From Colwellia sp. (GTDB lineage Bacteria > Pseudomonadota > Gammaproteobacteria > Enterobacterales > Alteromonadaceae), in the NCBI GenBank assembly GCA_026196955.1, contig JAPHTO010000112.1:1-38207 (forward strand): DNA of 38,207 nt, given 5' to 3'. Under the pieces are notes generated by a model that saw only the letters and a program-made list of their open reading frames with translations, was not told the DNA's origin and ran no database searches. Positions 1-7,229 of the stretch are shown here, piece by piece (the first letter of the stretch is position 1; each line of letters starts with the position of its first letter). Both the position numbers and the translations under genes were made by a program.

Positions 1-13
1 CTATTAAGAGAAG

Positions 14-40
14 CCCGATCCGAAAGAGTCGGGTTTTTTT
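14..40 (+). terminator. Rho-independent terminator, probably of an upstream rRNA operon
   Basis: A CCCGA/TCGGG stem (14-18 with 29-33) is followed directly by seven T. The gene it ends lies outside the window. The bases before it and the 5S-like stretch after it suggest that this gene is an rRNA operon ending in 5S, which is inference. Confidence 0.65.
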
Positions 41-53
41 GCTTTCTGGGGTT

Positions 54-126
54 TAAACGTGTAAACCTAGCGCCGAGGGTAGTGTGACTTATGTTGCAGA
101 AAAGCCCGTTATGAGAGAACTGGGCC
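54..126 (+). pseudogene. Degenerate 5S rRNA-like remnant
   Basis: Positions 68-86 (TAGCGCCGAGGGTAGTGTG) match the conserved 3' half of bacterial 5S rRNA at 18 of 19 bases as I remember the E. coli sequence. They are preceded by a GTG-AAAC-like stretch and followed about 25 bases later by ATGAGAG, which resembles the 5S ATGCGAGAG segment. The middle of the 3' arm is altered and the 5' half is missing, so this is unlikely to be a working 5S gene. Together with the terminator at 14-40 it suggests decay or unequal exchange at the end of an rRNA operon. The comparison is from memory and was not aligned by software. Confidence 0.45.
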
Positions 127-127
127 T
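100..127 (-). terminator. Weak terminator for the deacetylase operon
   Basis: On the minus strand a GGCCC/GGGCT stem (122-126 with 103-107) with a loop of about 14 bases is followed by TTTTC. It lies about 30 bases past the stop of the HDAC-family gene. The T tract is short, so the call is tentative. Confidence 0.35.
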
Positions 128-155
128 TGTGATAAATAGCTCGATTAGTAAAAAA

Positions 156-1112
156 TTAGTTTCCAATGAGACCATTGATATGTGCAACAACGCTTCTTCC
201 TAAAGCGCTTAAGCAGTAGCCGCCTTCTAGCAGTGAAACAATCCGACCTTGTGAGTGTTCTTCGGCAATTGCTTTTAACTCATCTGTTATCCATCGGTAA
301 TCACTTTCAGTTAAACTAACATGTGACATGTCATCTTCTATATGAGCATCAAAACCTGCTGAGATAAATATCATCTCAGGTTTGAATTTATTCAAAGCGG
401 GTAACCAGTTTTCTGTGATAGCTTTTCTGAAATCTTCGCCTTTAGTTGTCGCTGCAAGCGGTGTGTTAATTATCGGTGGTGTATTACTTTCTTGAATGTC
501 AAAGGGGTAGAAGGGGTATTGATAACTTGAGCAGAATAGGTAGCCACTGTCGCTAGTACTGTCTGCTTTAGGAAAAAAATTTCTTACTATGTCCTCAGTA
601 CCATTGCCATGATGAACATCAAAATCAACAATGGCTACGCGCTTCAATTTATATTTTTCTTTTGCATAAGCGGCAGCAATAGCGACATTATTAAAAAAGC
701 AAAAGCCCATGCCCTTATTGTGTTCAGCATGGTGTCCAGGAGGGCGTGTAGCACAAAAAGCACTGCTTAAAGTGTTATTCATCACTAAATCAACAGCATC
801 AATTGCAGCACCCGCAGATAGCAAAATAGAGGTTAGTGTTTTTGAATTCATCACTGAGTCTTCACCCACACTAAAATTTTCATCACCTTCGTTGGGAGCA
901 TTATCAAAAACATAATCGATATATTCTTGAGTGTGTGCTAGCGAGATCAGAGATTTTTCTATAGGGTTTGCATCAAATTGACGTATGACATAATCAAGCC
1001 CGCTACGGATCAGTTGATCTGAGATAGCGGTCAGGCGTTTACCGTTTTCAGGGTGGTGTTCACCCATGTCATGTTCACCACATCTATAATGACTTATCAT
1101 ACCTACAGGCAT
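156..1112 (-). CDS. Histone deacetylase family (HDAC-like) deacetylase
   Basis: The 318-residue protein has the full arginase/deacetylase-fold signature: RPPGHHAE with the tandem His at 127-128, the zinc-ligand motif DFDVHHGNG (D165, H167), a further acidic ligand in SAGFDAH (D245) and the catalytic tyrosine in EGGY (Y299). Bacterial members remove acetyl groups from lysines, polyamines or small amides; the substrate here cannot be read from sequence. No signal peptide is seen, so it is cytoplasmic. The start at 1112 has an AAGGAAC ribosome site. It begins 20 bases after the stop of the upstream acyl-CoA hydrolase/transferase-GNAT gene, so the two are almost certainly one operon. That pairing makes protein-lysine or metabolite acetylation turnover plausible, but this is inference. 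Family call is secure. Confidence 0.9.
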   Translation of the reverse strand: MPVGMISHYRCGEHDMGEHHPENGKRLTAISDQLIRSGLDYVIRQFDANPIEKSLISLAHTQEYIDYVFDNAPNEGDENFSVGEDSVMNSKTLTSILLSAGAAIDAVDLVMNNTLSSAFCATRPPGHHAEHNKGMGFCFFNNVAIAAAYAKEKYKLKRVAIVDFDVHHGNGTEDIVRNFFPKADSTSDSGYLFCSSYQYPFYPFDIQESNTPPIINTPLAATTKGEDFRKAITENWLPALNKFKPEMIFISAGFDAHIEDDMSHVSLTESDYRWITDELKAIAEEHSQGRIVSLLEGGYCLSALGRSVVAHINGLIGN

Positions 1113-1132
1113 AGTTGTTCCTTATTTTCTGC

Positions 1133-2971
1133 TTAATTTAAACTTAGTTTCAAACTGACTTCGTCAAAATCTTCACTTGGTTGACGAATAAACCCAGATC
1201 TTTCAAAAACTTTTAGCATGGAAGCATTATCTCTTCGAACACAAGCAACTAAACTATCTAGCTTTCGAATTTTTGCAATAGCGATCATTTCACCTAATAG
1301 GGTGCTTGCCATGCCTCGGCCGCGCAGGCTCTCTTTGATGACAAAAGCCACTTCTCCAGAGTTAATGCTTTCAATATAGTAATATCTTGCAACAGCCTGA
1401 ATTGCTTCGCCTAAATAATCTTTTCGCGTGAAGCATAATGCTAAATCAATATGTTGATTAACACTAACTAAATTACATGATTTTTCTCTCGTCATTTGCG
1501 TTATATGATGGTTATAACGCATGATTAGTGTTTCTTTATTGTGAGAATAGAAAAATTCTTGCAACTTACGCTCATCTGCAGGGGCTAAAGGGCGTAAGGT
1601 ATAATCAATATTGGCAAAGGTGAATTTCTTCATCTCTACAGTCCCTAATTCAGGCACTGAGCTAGGGGAGCTTTCTTGATATTCAGGTACCCAATAATGT
1701 TTACGAACATCAGCTAATAATTGTTCACGAAATTTAGGGTGGGCAATACGGATCAACTCTAAGGCGCGTTCGCGAATGCTTTTTCCTTGTAGCGATGCAA
1801 TACCAAATTCAGTGACGACAAAAGCAACGTGGCCACGTGAGGTAACTACACCTCCACCTTCAGTAATATGTGGAACAATACGAGAAATTTTTCCATCTTT
1901 TGTAGTTGAAGGTAAAGCGATTATTGGCTTTCCACCTTTGCTTAACGAAGCTCCGCGAATAAAATCTACTTGGCCACCAATGCCACTATAAAATTGATAA
2001 CCTATGGAGTCCGAAACAACTTGTCCTGTTAAATCGACTTCTATAGCGCTGTTAATAGATACCATGTTGTCATTTTTAGCTATTTTAACTGGCGAGTTAA
2101 CGTGCTCTGAAGGATAAAATTCGATGTGTGGGTTGCCGTCAACAAAATCATATACTTTTTGGCTACCAATACAGTAAGTAACTACAGCTTTACCTTTATG
2201 GTAGGTTTTTTTACGATTGTTAATAACGCCTTTAAGCATCAAGTCAATAACCCCATCAGAGATCATCTCACTGTGGATACCTAAATCTTTATGGTTAACA
2301 AGATAACGTAAAACCGCTTCAGGAATTTTGCCTATGCCTATTTGTAGCGTTGCGCCATTCTCTATTAGCATGGACGCATATTGGCCTATTTGCTCTGTAC
2401 GTCTATCAACTTCTGGTGCTATCACTTGGGGTAAGTCTTGCTCTGCGTTTATCCATGCGTGAATTTGATTTAAATGAACAAAACTATGACCATTGGTACG
2501 TGGCATTTTGGGGTTTATTTGTGCAATAACATATCTAGCAGATTTTAAAGCGGAAGAAACTATGTCAACACTAACACCTAAAGAGCAGTAACCATATTCA
2601 TCTGGCGGACTAACCATGATTAAAGCAGCGTCAAGAGGTAAGCTATTTTCGCTAAAAAGCCTTGGCACATCAGAAATAAAGCAGGGGGTATAATCACCTC
2701 TTCCTTCAGCAATAGCTTCGCGAATATTCTTCCCGCCAATAAATAAACTGTTTACTTTAAAAAGATCTCTATGCTCTGCTTTTGCCCACACATTCTCTGA
2801 CAGTGTTAAAATATGCACTGTTTCAATGTCGTGTAATTGATTGGAGTTCGCAATTAAATCATCGATCAATGCGTTAGGTACCGCAGCACCTGAGCCGATA
2901 AATATTCGATTACCTGATTTTAAAAACTCATCCCAGTTGACGCTGTCACGCTCTTCATATTGATTCGACAT
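1133..2971 (-). CDS. Acetyl-CoA hydrolase/CoA-transferase fused to a GNAT N-acetyltransferase
   Basis: This 612-residue fusion has two parts. Residues about 15-430 form an acetyl-CoA hydrolase/4-hydroxybutyrate CoA-transferase family domain, with a glycine-rich FIGSGAAVPNAL near the N-terminus, the likely catalytic Glu in HSEMISDG (E235) and the conserved VVTEFGIASLQGKSIRERA region near 387-403. Residues about 450-610 form a GNAT domain with the acetyl-CoA-binding loop LRGRGMA (549-555) and a typical C-terminal DNASMLKVFERSGF helix. The first domain moves or hydrolyses acyl-CoA thioesters; the second could transfer an acetyl group to an amine. Cytoplasmic. It is the first gene of an operon with the HDAC-family gene. 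An FNR-like site lies about 114 bases upstream. The architecture recalls Pat-type acetyltransferases, which join a GNAT domain to an acyl-CoA-synthetase-like domain. Substrates unknown. Confidence 0.9.
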   Translation of the reverse strand: MSNQYEERDSVNWDEFLKSGNRIFIGSGAAVPNALIDDLIANSNQLHDIETVHILTLSENVWAKAEHRDLFKVNSLFIGGKNIREAIAEGRGDYTPCFISDVPRLFSENSLPLDAALIMVSPPDEYGYCSLGVSVDIVSSALKSARYVIAQINPKMPRTNGHSFVHLNQIHAWINAEQDLPQVIAPEVDRRTEQIGQYASMLIENGATLQIGIGKIPEAVLRYLVNHKDLGIHSEMISDGVIDLMLKGVINNRKKTYHKGKAVVTYCIGSQKVYDFVDGNPHIEFYPSEHVNSPVKIAKNDNMVSINSAIEVDLTGQVVSDSIGYQFYSGIGGQVDFIRGASLSKGGKPIIALPSTTKDGKISRIVPHITEGGGVVTSRGHVAFVVTEFGIASLQGKSIRERALELIRIAHPKFREQLLADVRKHYWVPEYQESSPSSVPELGTVEMKKFTFANIDYTLRPLAPADERKLQEFFYSHNKETLIMRYNHHITQMTREKSCNLVSVNQHIDLALCFTRKDYLGEAIQAVARYYYIESINSGEVAFVIKESLRGRGMASTLLGEMIAIAKIRKLDSLVACVRRDNASMLKVFERSGFIRQPSEDFDEVSLKLSLN

Positions 2972-3084
2972 GAAAATTCCTATTTGAGTACATAGTTAGC
3001 AATATTAAGGGATTACCTTATTAAAGCACTTTAAAAAAACATAAGCTATTAGCCATAAGTATGACTTAGATAACAAAATATTCA

Positions 3085-3098
3085 TTGATCACAGTCAA
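3085..3098. promoter_or_regulatory. Candidate FNR/EtrA-type operator
   Basis: TTGATCACAGTCAA differs from TTGAT-N4-ATCAA at one base. It lies in the divergent region between the CoA-transferase/HDAC operon and the sulfotransferase-miaE cluster. A TACAAT element (3102-3107) lies just to its right on the plus strand. A CATACT element (minus strand, 3063-3058) would put the site near -41 of the CoA-transferase gene. Confidence 0.35.
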
Positions 3099-3141
3099 TG
3101 CTACAATGCATTTTAATGAATGATCTTTTTTAGAGAGAGAT

Positions 3142-3777
3142 GTGACAATCAGTAGAATATTTATCATTGGTTTGCCGAGAACAGCCACAACGAGCGTTTG
3201 CTTAGCCATGTTACGCCTTGGCTATAAAACAGCTCATAATGCTTACACTCAACATGCGTTTAATGAAGCGCAAGTGATTGCCGATACGCCAATATTTTGT
3301 GACTACCAGCGTTTAGACAAGCAATTTCCTAATAGTAAGTTTATTTATTTACAGCGTGAAATTGTTAATTGGCTTCCTTCTATAAGGCAGCTGTTACAGC
3401 GAATGATGGTTAATTTACAACGTAGTGATGGCGGTTTTAACCCTCATTTAAAGCGTTGTTATAATGATGTGTTTTCACCTTTGACGGCAGAAAATATAGC
3501 AAAAGATAACTTCCTTATACAATGCTATAAGCGCCATCAACAAGGTATCCTTGATTATTTTCAACAAAGAGAAAGCGATTTACTAACCATTGACGTGAGC
3601 CAGCCGCACAGCTATCAACAGCTTTTGAATTTTTTAAATATCGAAGCTGAAAAGGCAGAACAATGTGCTTTTGAAAAAATTAATATTGGCGGCAAAGTGA
3701 AAGCTTGGCAAGATATTAACAACGCGCTGAAAATAGAGTCTACCAATAAAGGACGCATTGATAAGATCCTTTATTGA
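3142..3777 (+). CDS. Sulfotransferase-family protein
   Basis: The 211-residue protein opens with IFIIGLPRTATTSV, a Rossmann/P-loop start like the 5'-phosphosulfate-binding loop of PAPS-dependent sulfotransferases. Later KFIYLQREIVNWLPSI resembles the 3'-phosphate-binding region of that fold. Members move sulfate from PAPS to carbohydrates or small molecules; the acceptor cannot be told here. The start is GTG at 3142, because the ATG two bases earlier is followed at once by a stop, and the phosphate-binding loop begins within ten residues. A purine run (GAGAGA) lies immediately upstream. No membrane segment or signal peptide is seen. It is followed by miaE on the same strand, 53 bases away with the ATG start chosen there. 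It is short for the family, and the function is tentative. Confidence 0.65.
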   Translation: MTISRIFIIGLPRTATTSVCLAMLRLGYKTAHNAYTQHAFNEAQVIADTPIFCDYQRLDKQFPNSKFIYLQREIVNWLPSIRQLLQRMMVNLQRSDGGFNPHLKRCYNDVFSPLTAENIAKDNFLIQCYKRHQQGILDYFQQRESDLLTIDVSQPHSYQQLLNFLNIEAEKAEQCAFEKINIGGKVKAWQDINNALKIESTNKGRIDKILY

Positions 3778-3830
3778 TAGCCACTTTATCTGTAAAATCC
3801 TTTTTATTTACCTCAATTGATACTACCTAT

Positions 3831-4403
3831 ATGTTTGAATTAAAATTTAATACCACGCAAGCATGGACAGATGCTGTGATGGCTGATTTCCCCCGTTTTT
3901 TACAAGATCATGCCGCAGCTGAGAAAAAAGCTTCAGGCATGGCTATGGCTATGTTGTCTCACTACCCTGACAAAGCTAAATTAGTTCGCGCAATGACAGA
4001 CTTAGCTATTGAAGAGTTAATCCATTTTAAGCAGGTACTAAAGCTACTTATTGCCCGTAATGTTACTTTAGGTCAAGATAAAAAAGACCCTTACATTACT
4101 CAAATTCGCGCATTATTTCGCAATGGCTCGAATTTATTTTTAATGGATAGATTATTAGTTGCAGCAGTCATTGAAGCTCGAGGTTATGAAAAGTTTTGGT
4201 TAGTTTCTCAAGCGCTACCAGCAGGTAAAGATAAAGATCTGTATGTGGCTATAGCGAAATCTGAAGAGAAGCATAAAAATTTATTTGTTGAATTAGCTTA
4301 TGAATATTTCGATAAGGCAGAAGTTGATCAACGTTTGGAAGAAATTCTTATTGCTGAAGCTGAAATATGTAAAGGATTACCAATCAGAGCTGTTTTACAT
4401 TAG
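3831..4403 (+). CDS. miaE: tRNA-(ms2io6A)-hydroxylase MiaE
   Basis: MiaE hydroxylates the isopentenyl side chain of ms2i6A37 in tRNA, an O2-dependent reaction of a non-haem diiron ferritin-like protein. The 190 residues carry two ligand sets: E31 with EELIH (E62, H65), and IEARGYE (E115) with SEEKH (E145, H148). The helical spacing is normal for the family. The frame stays open upstream to a TTG at 3774 overlapping the previous stop, but the conserved MFELKF start at 3831 fits the family, so I use that ATG; the ribosome site is weak either way. It lies downstream of a sulfotransferase-like gene and may share its transcript. A possible FNR-like site upstream would suit an oxygen-requiring enzyme, but that link is inference. 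Confidence 0.9.
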   Translation: MFELKFNTTQAWTDAVMADFPRFLQDHAAAEKKASGMAMAMLSHYPDKAKLVRAMTDLAIEELIHFKQVLKLLIARNVTLGQDKKDPYITQIRALFRNGSNLFLMDRLLVAAVIEARGYEKFWLVSQALPAGKDKDLYVAIAKSEEKHKNLFVELAYEYFDKAEVDQRLEEILIAEAEICKGLPIRAVLH

Positions 4404-4427
4404 GGTTGATCCTAGCTTTAATTTATT

Positions 4428-4961
4428 ATGAAGAGACAATTTGATAGCATCACGCCAGAATTAATTCGTCAGCGAAAATCAGTTCATGAGCTATGCCGAC
4501 AGTATACTCGTAGTCCAAGCAAAGGAAATTTAAAGCGGTTAAAATCATTATTTCATACATGTGGCGAAGAGGTCTTTATTGAATATGGTTTCCATATGGA
4601 TTATGGCGATAACATTGAAATAGGTGATAGAGTTTTTATTAATGCTAATTGCACCATAATAGACGGGGCTAAGGTAGCGAACAGTAAAATTCAAATTGGC
4701 GCAGATTGTTTACTGGGTCCTAATGTCCAGCTTTTGGCTGTTTCCCATGATATGGAAGCAAGTAAACGACTAGCTAAAGCTAATTATGCTGATGATATCA
4801 TTATTGGCAATAATGTTTGGCTTGGTGGTGGGGTAACAATACAAGCTGGGGTGACCATTGGTGACAATAGTATTATTGGCGCAGGTAGTGTTGTTACCAA
4901 TAATATTGAGGAAAATAGTTTTTATGCGGGCGTTCCCGCTGTAAAAATACGTGCATTATAA
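4428..4961 (+). CDS. Sugar O-acetyltransferase, maltose/galactoside type (left-handed beta-helix)
   Basis: The 177-residue protein has the N-terminal helical segment of the Maa/LacA/NodL group and then hexapeptide repeats from about 60 to 170 (IEIGDRVFIN, IQIGADCLLG, IIIGNNVWLG, VTIGDNSIIG). The likely catalytic His is H107 in LLAVSHDM. The C-terminal GAGSVVTNNI and YAGVPAVKI segments are typical. Such enzymes form trimers and acetylate sugars or related acceptors with acetyl-CoA in the cytoplasm; the acceptor is unknown here. It starts 24 bases after miaE and may be co-transcribed with it, though no functional link is apparent. Confidence 0.85.
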   Translation: MKRQFDSITPELIRQRKSVHELCRQYTRSPSKGNLKRLKSLFHTCGEEVFIEYGFHMDYGDNIEIGDRVFINANCTIIDGAKVANSKIQIGADCLLGPNVQLLAVSHDMEASKRLAKANYADDIIIGNNVWLGGGVTIQAGVTIGDNSIIGAGSVVTNNIEENSFYAGVPAVKIRAL

Positions 4962-5119
4962 ATGTTTGGATAAGCTAACTTGTAGTGATTTTTACCAATA
5001 AATTACTTATTTTTTACAAAAAATTATTTTGATATTCTTATCTTATTGATTTTTAATGTAATAAAGTTTTGGCCTAGTACTTGCTGCTATAGGATAAAAT
5101 ATAAAAAAAGGAATAAAAC

Positions 5120-5767
5120 ATGCCAGTTATTTTAGCCGATAGACCTACTGAAACAGTACGTAGTGAAGTGATTGATCAGTTGATTATGAATTACAGCCAT
5201 GGCGAGCTTTCATACCAAGCGTTTGAAAGGCGTTTAGATGATGCCATGGAGCTACAGTGCAACGAAGCATTGGTGGCACTTGCTAAAGACTTGCCTCTCA
5301 CTGTTGATAAGGCTTTTGTTGAAAGTAAAAAACAGGATTTAGCTCCAAATATTGTTTCTGGCGATACTGAAGATGTTGAGTATATGGTCAATGTTTTTAG
5401 TGGTAACACACGTGGCGGTGTTTGGACTGTGCCGAAAGAAATTCGCGCTTTCAGCCTGTTTAGTGGCTCTGATATAGATTTAACTGATGCAAAATTTACC
5501 CAGAATGAACTTCGCATTAAAATGTTTTGTTTATTTAGTGGTAATAATATTTATATTCCTGAAAACGTCAATGTTGTTTCTAAAGCATTCTGTATTTTTG
5601 GTGGTATTGATTACCAAGCGGCACCCCAAGTAAATCCTAATATAGCGGCACCAACCATTATTATTGAAGGTTTAGCTATTTTTAGTGGTGTAGATATCAA
5701 AGTAAGACGTTCGATTAAAGAAAAGTTCATTGAGATGGCAGATAGCTTTAAAAAAATGTTTTCTTAA
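5120..5767 (+). CDS. DUF1707/LiaF-like domain protein
   Basis: The 215 residues have two parts. The N-terminal 60 or so (DRPTETVRSEVIDQLIMNYSH, then YQAFERRLDDAM) match the DUF1707/SHOCT-like helical domain. The rest is a beta-rich region like the C-terminal domain of LiaF/YvqF, with repeated short units such as NVFSGNTRGG, FSLFSGSDID, FCLFSGNNIY and AIFSGVDIKV. LiaF in Firmicutes is a membrane repressor of an envelope-stress system, but this protein has no membrane span, so a sensor or scaffold role in the cytoplasm is only a guess. The start has a good AAAAAGGAATAAAAC ribosome site. It appears to be a single-gene unit. Confidence 0.75.
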   Translation: MPVILADRPTETVRSEVIDQLIMNYSHGELSYQAFERRLDDAMELQCNEALVALAKDLPLTVDKAFVESKKQDLAPNIVSGDTEDVEYMVNVFSGNTRGGVWTVPKEIRAFSLFSGSDIDLTDAKFTQNELRIKMFCLFSGNNIYIPENVNVVSKAFCIFGGIDYQAAPQVNPNIAAPTIIIEGLAIFSGVDIKVRRSIKEKFIEMADSFKKMFS

Positions 5768-5901
5768 TTTTCGTTAAACTCTTTTCGTGATTAAGCCCAG
5801 CAATACTAAATTTGTTGGCTCTTATTCTTGCTTTGTAGAGCAATTGAAGTTAACGCGTTATAATGCCGTTTATTATTTAACACTGTTCAAAAAGGTCTTT
5901 T

Positions 5902-6312
5902 ATGCGTTTTCTATCCCGCCGTTTGGTGATGCCCAATGACTTAAATTACGCTAATTCTTTGTTTGGTGGTCGCGCATTGGAATGGATTGATGAAGAGGCT
6001 GCTATTTATGCCATTTGTCAGTTAGAAACTAACTGCTTAGTGACTAAACATATTGGTGAAATTAGCTTCGAATCAGCGGCCATGCAAGGTGATGTTGTCG
6101 AATTTGGTTTAGCGACCAAAAAAGTAGGTAATACATCAATTACCGTGACATGTTTGGTGCGTAATAAAGCGACTAAAAAAACAATTTGTTTAGCTGATGA
6201 TATTGTTTTTGTGCAAGTTGATCCGGATTCTCGTAAACCTATACCGCATGGAAAAACATTTGAACAGTTAACTAAGCAAGCCGAGACTGAAATGAGCAAA
6301 TTGAAAGCTTAA
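5902..6312 (+). CDS. Acyl-CoA thioesterase, hotdog fold (YciA-like)
   Basis: This is a compact 136-residue single hotdog domain. The core GGRALEWIDEEAAIYA places the helix and likely catalytic Asp (D30) as in YciA-type acyl-CoA thioesterases, and NTSITVTCLVRN is the usual central strand. These enzymes hydrolyse acyl-CoA to free acid and CoA in the cytoplasm, often as hexamers; chain-length preference cannot be read. The start is preceded by AAAAAGGTC. It lies between the LiaF-like and HNH genes on the same strand, with gaps of more than 80 bases on each side, so it is probably transcribed alone. Window neighbours include other acyl-CoA genes (CoA-transferase fusion, psrA, fadR). Confidence 0.85.
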   Translation: MRFLSRRLVMPNDLNYANSLFGGRALEWIDEEAAIYAICQLETNCLVTKHIGEISFESAAMQGDVVEFGLATKKVGNTSITVTCLVRNKATKKTICLADDIVFVQVDPDSRKPIPHGKTFEQLTKQAETEMSKLKA

Positions 6313-6400
6313 TCTCGAGCAAAAAAGCTAAGGCAGGCTTATTGCTATGAACTTAACTTAGCAATACAATGAGCCATCTCCTCCTTATTAAATATTTAAC

Positions 6401-6745
6401 ATGTCTTCAGATCGTTTTGGTACAAGTGCCAACTATAAGCAAAAAGAGCAGGGCTATAGAGATCGTGCTCTAAAGCTATTTCCTTGGGTATGTGGCCGTT
6501 GTGCGCGAGAGTTTGTATATTCAAATATTAAAGAGCTGACCGTACACCATATTGATCACGATCATACCAACAATCCAAATGATGGTAGCAACTGGGAGTT
6601 ACTTTGTATTTACTGTCATGATAATGAACATGCCAAGTATACTGAACATGCTAATTATCAAACAGAAGTGATTGCAGGTGAGACTAATCAAGACACGGCA
6701 ACTTATAATCCGTTTGCAGATTTAAAATCCATGTTGAAAAAGTAA
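6401..6745 (+). CDS. yajD: YajD-family HNH nuclease-like protein
   Basis: The 114-residue protein has a zinc-finger-like HNH fold: CGRC at 31-34, VHHIDHDH at 48-55, N64 in GSNWELLC, and CIYCHDNEH at 69-77. The layout matches E. coli YajD, a small HNH protein of unknown role. All metal and catalytic positions look intact, so nuclease activity is plausible. No clear ribosome site precedes the ATG, and the start was chosen for its family-like N-terminus (SSDRFGTSANYKQKEQGYRD is the first conserved block). It converges with a small minus-strand gene 17 bases away. No toxin partner or restriction gene lies nearby, so a defence role is not supported. Confidence 0.85.
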   Translation: MSSDRFGTSANYKQKEQGYRDRALKLFPWVCGRCAREFVYSNIKELTVHHIDHDHTNNPNDGSNWELLCIYCHDNEHAKYTEHANYQTEVIAGETNQDTATYNPFADLKSMLKK

Positions 6746-6762
6746 CGTTTCTTAGTGTTAGG

Positions 6763-6957
6763 CTATTCTGTTAGGTATTTTTGATAATCACTCGCGCCAA
6801 AATAACGCACTGATTTTTTCTGAGTCAGCTTTTTGGCAATGAGCTGCTCACCACAATAAATTTTCACTATTTGTTTGTCACCGTTTGAATCGGCATCATA
6901 ACTGTGGTTGTCATTGTCTTTGAGATTATCAAACTCAGTTTTCATGATTAATTTCAT
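6763..6957 (-). CDS. Small hypothetical protein, 64 residues
   Basis: I do not recognise this protein. It is hydrophilic and acidic in its first half (DNLKDNDNHSYDADSNGD) and basic near the end (AKKLTQKKSVRYFG), with no membrane span or metal motif. It starts 11 bases after the PspB-like gene, with AGGTG about 10 bases before the ATG and overlapping the neighbour's last codons, so translation coupled to that gene is likely. That spacing is the main reason to accept it as real. A second in-frame ATG four codons later is possible. Confidence 0.5.
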   Translation of the reverse strand: MKLIMKTEFDNLKDNDNHSYDADSNGDKQIVKIYCGEQLIAKKLTQKKSVRYFGASDYQKYLTE

Positions 6958-6968
6958 TGTCCAGACAC

Positions 6969-7205
6969 CTAAAGGTTATTGATATCCTTTTGGACCTGAT
7001 AACCTTCATCTGTTACTATTTTTTCGAGCACTTGTACTCGCTCTGTTAACTTTTCAACTTGCTCTCTTAGTTGCTCACTATGTTCATCAGCAGTTTGATT
7101 ATGATTTAAGGTTTTTGCTTTAAACTCTAAATGCTTTTTATACATTTCATACAAAATACCAAAAACAACACAAACGATGACAACAACCATGGTAGTACCA
7201 TTCAT
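6969..7205 (-). CDS. PspB-like small membrane protein with coiled coil
   Basis: The 78 residues are one N-terminal membrane segment (about 5-20, VVVIVCVVFGILYEMY) followed by a charged heptad-rich helix (EQLREQVEKLTERVQVLEKI) ending in DEGYQVQKDI. This is the design of PspB, which helps PspC sense envelope stress, but no pspA, pspC or pspF is present here and PspB orthology is not certain. The ATG has an AGGAG ribosome site seven bases upstream. It sits 24 bases after the MFS transporter stop and 11 bases before the small hypothetical gene, so rnhA-MFS-pspB-like-small gene could form one minus-strand transcript. Confidence 0.65.
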   Translation of the reverse strand: MNGTTMVVVIVCVVFGILYEMYKKHLEFKAKTLNHNQTADEHSEQLREQVEKLTERVQVLEKIVTDEGYQVQKDINNL

Positions 7206-7229
7206 TACTTTACTCCTGTTAAGATCCTA

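Noticed and set aside
709..915. Plus-strand frame inside the HDAC-family gene
   Set aside because: It is antisense to a well-supported gene, with no ribosome site or recognisable product; treated as a shadow frame.
3774..3830. TTG start at 3774 giving an N-terminal extension of MiaE
   Set aside because: The extra residues do not look like the family; the conserved MFELKF start at 3831 gives normal length for the short MiaE group.
6372..6384. TAAGGAGGAGAT on the minus strand (also near 9870) as a ribosome site for hidden genes
   Set aside because: The frames that follow stop within about ten codons or fewer at both places, and the two copies share no further sequence. Chance purine-rich runs are the better explanation.
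6401..6745. YajD-type HNH protein as part of a defence or toxin system
   Set aside because: There is no immunity, methylase or partner gene nearby, and YajD is a widespread chromosomal family.
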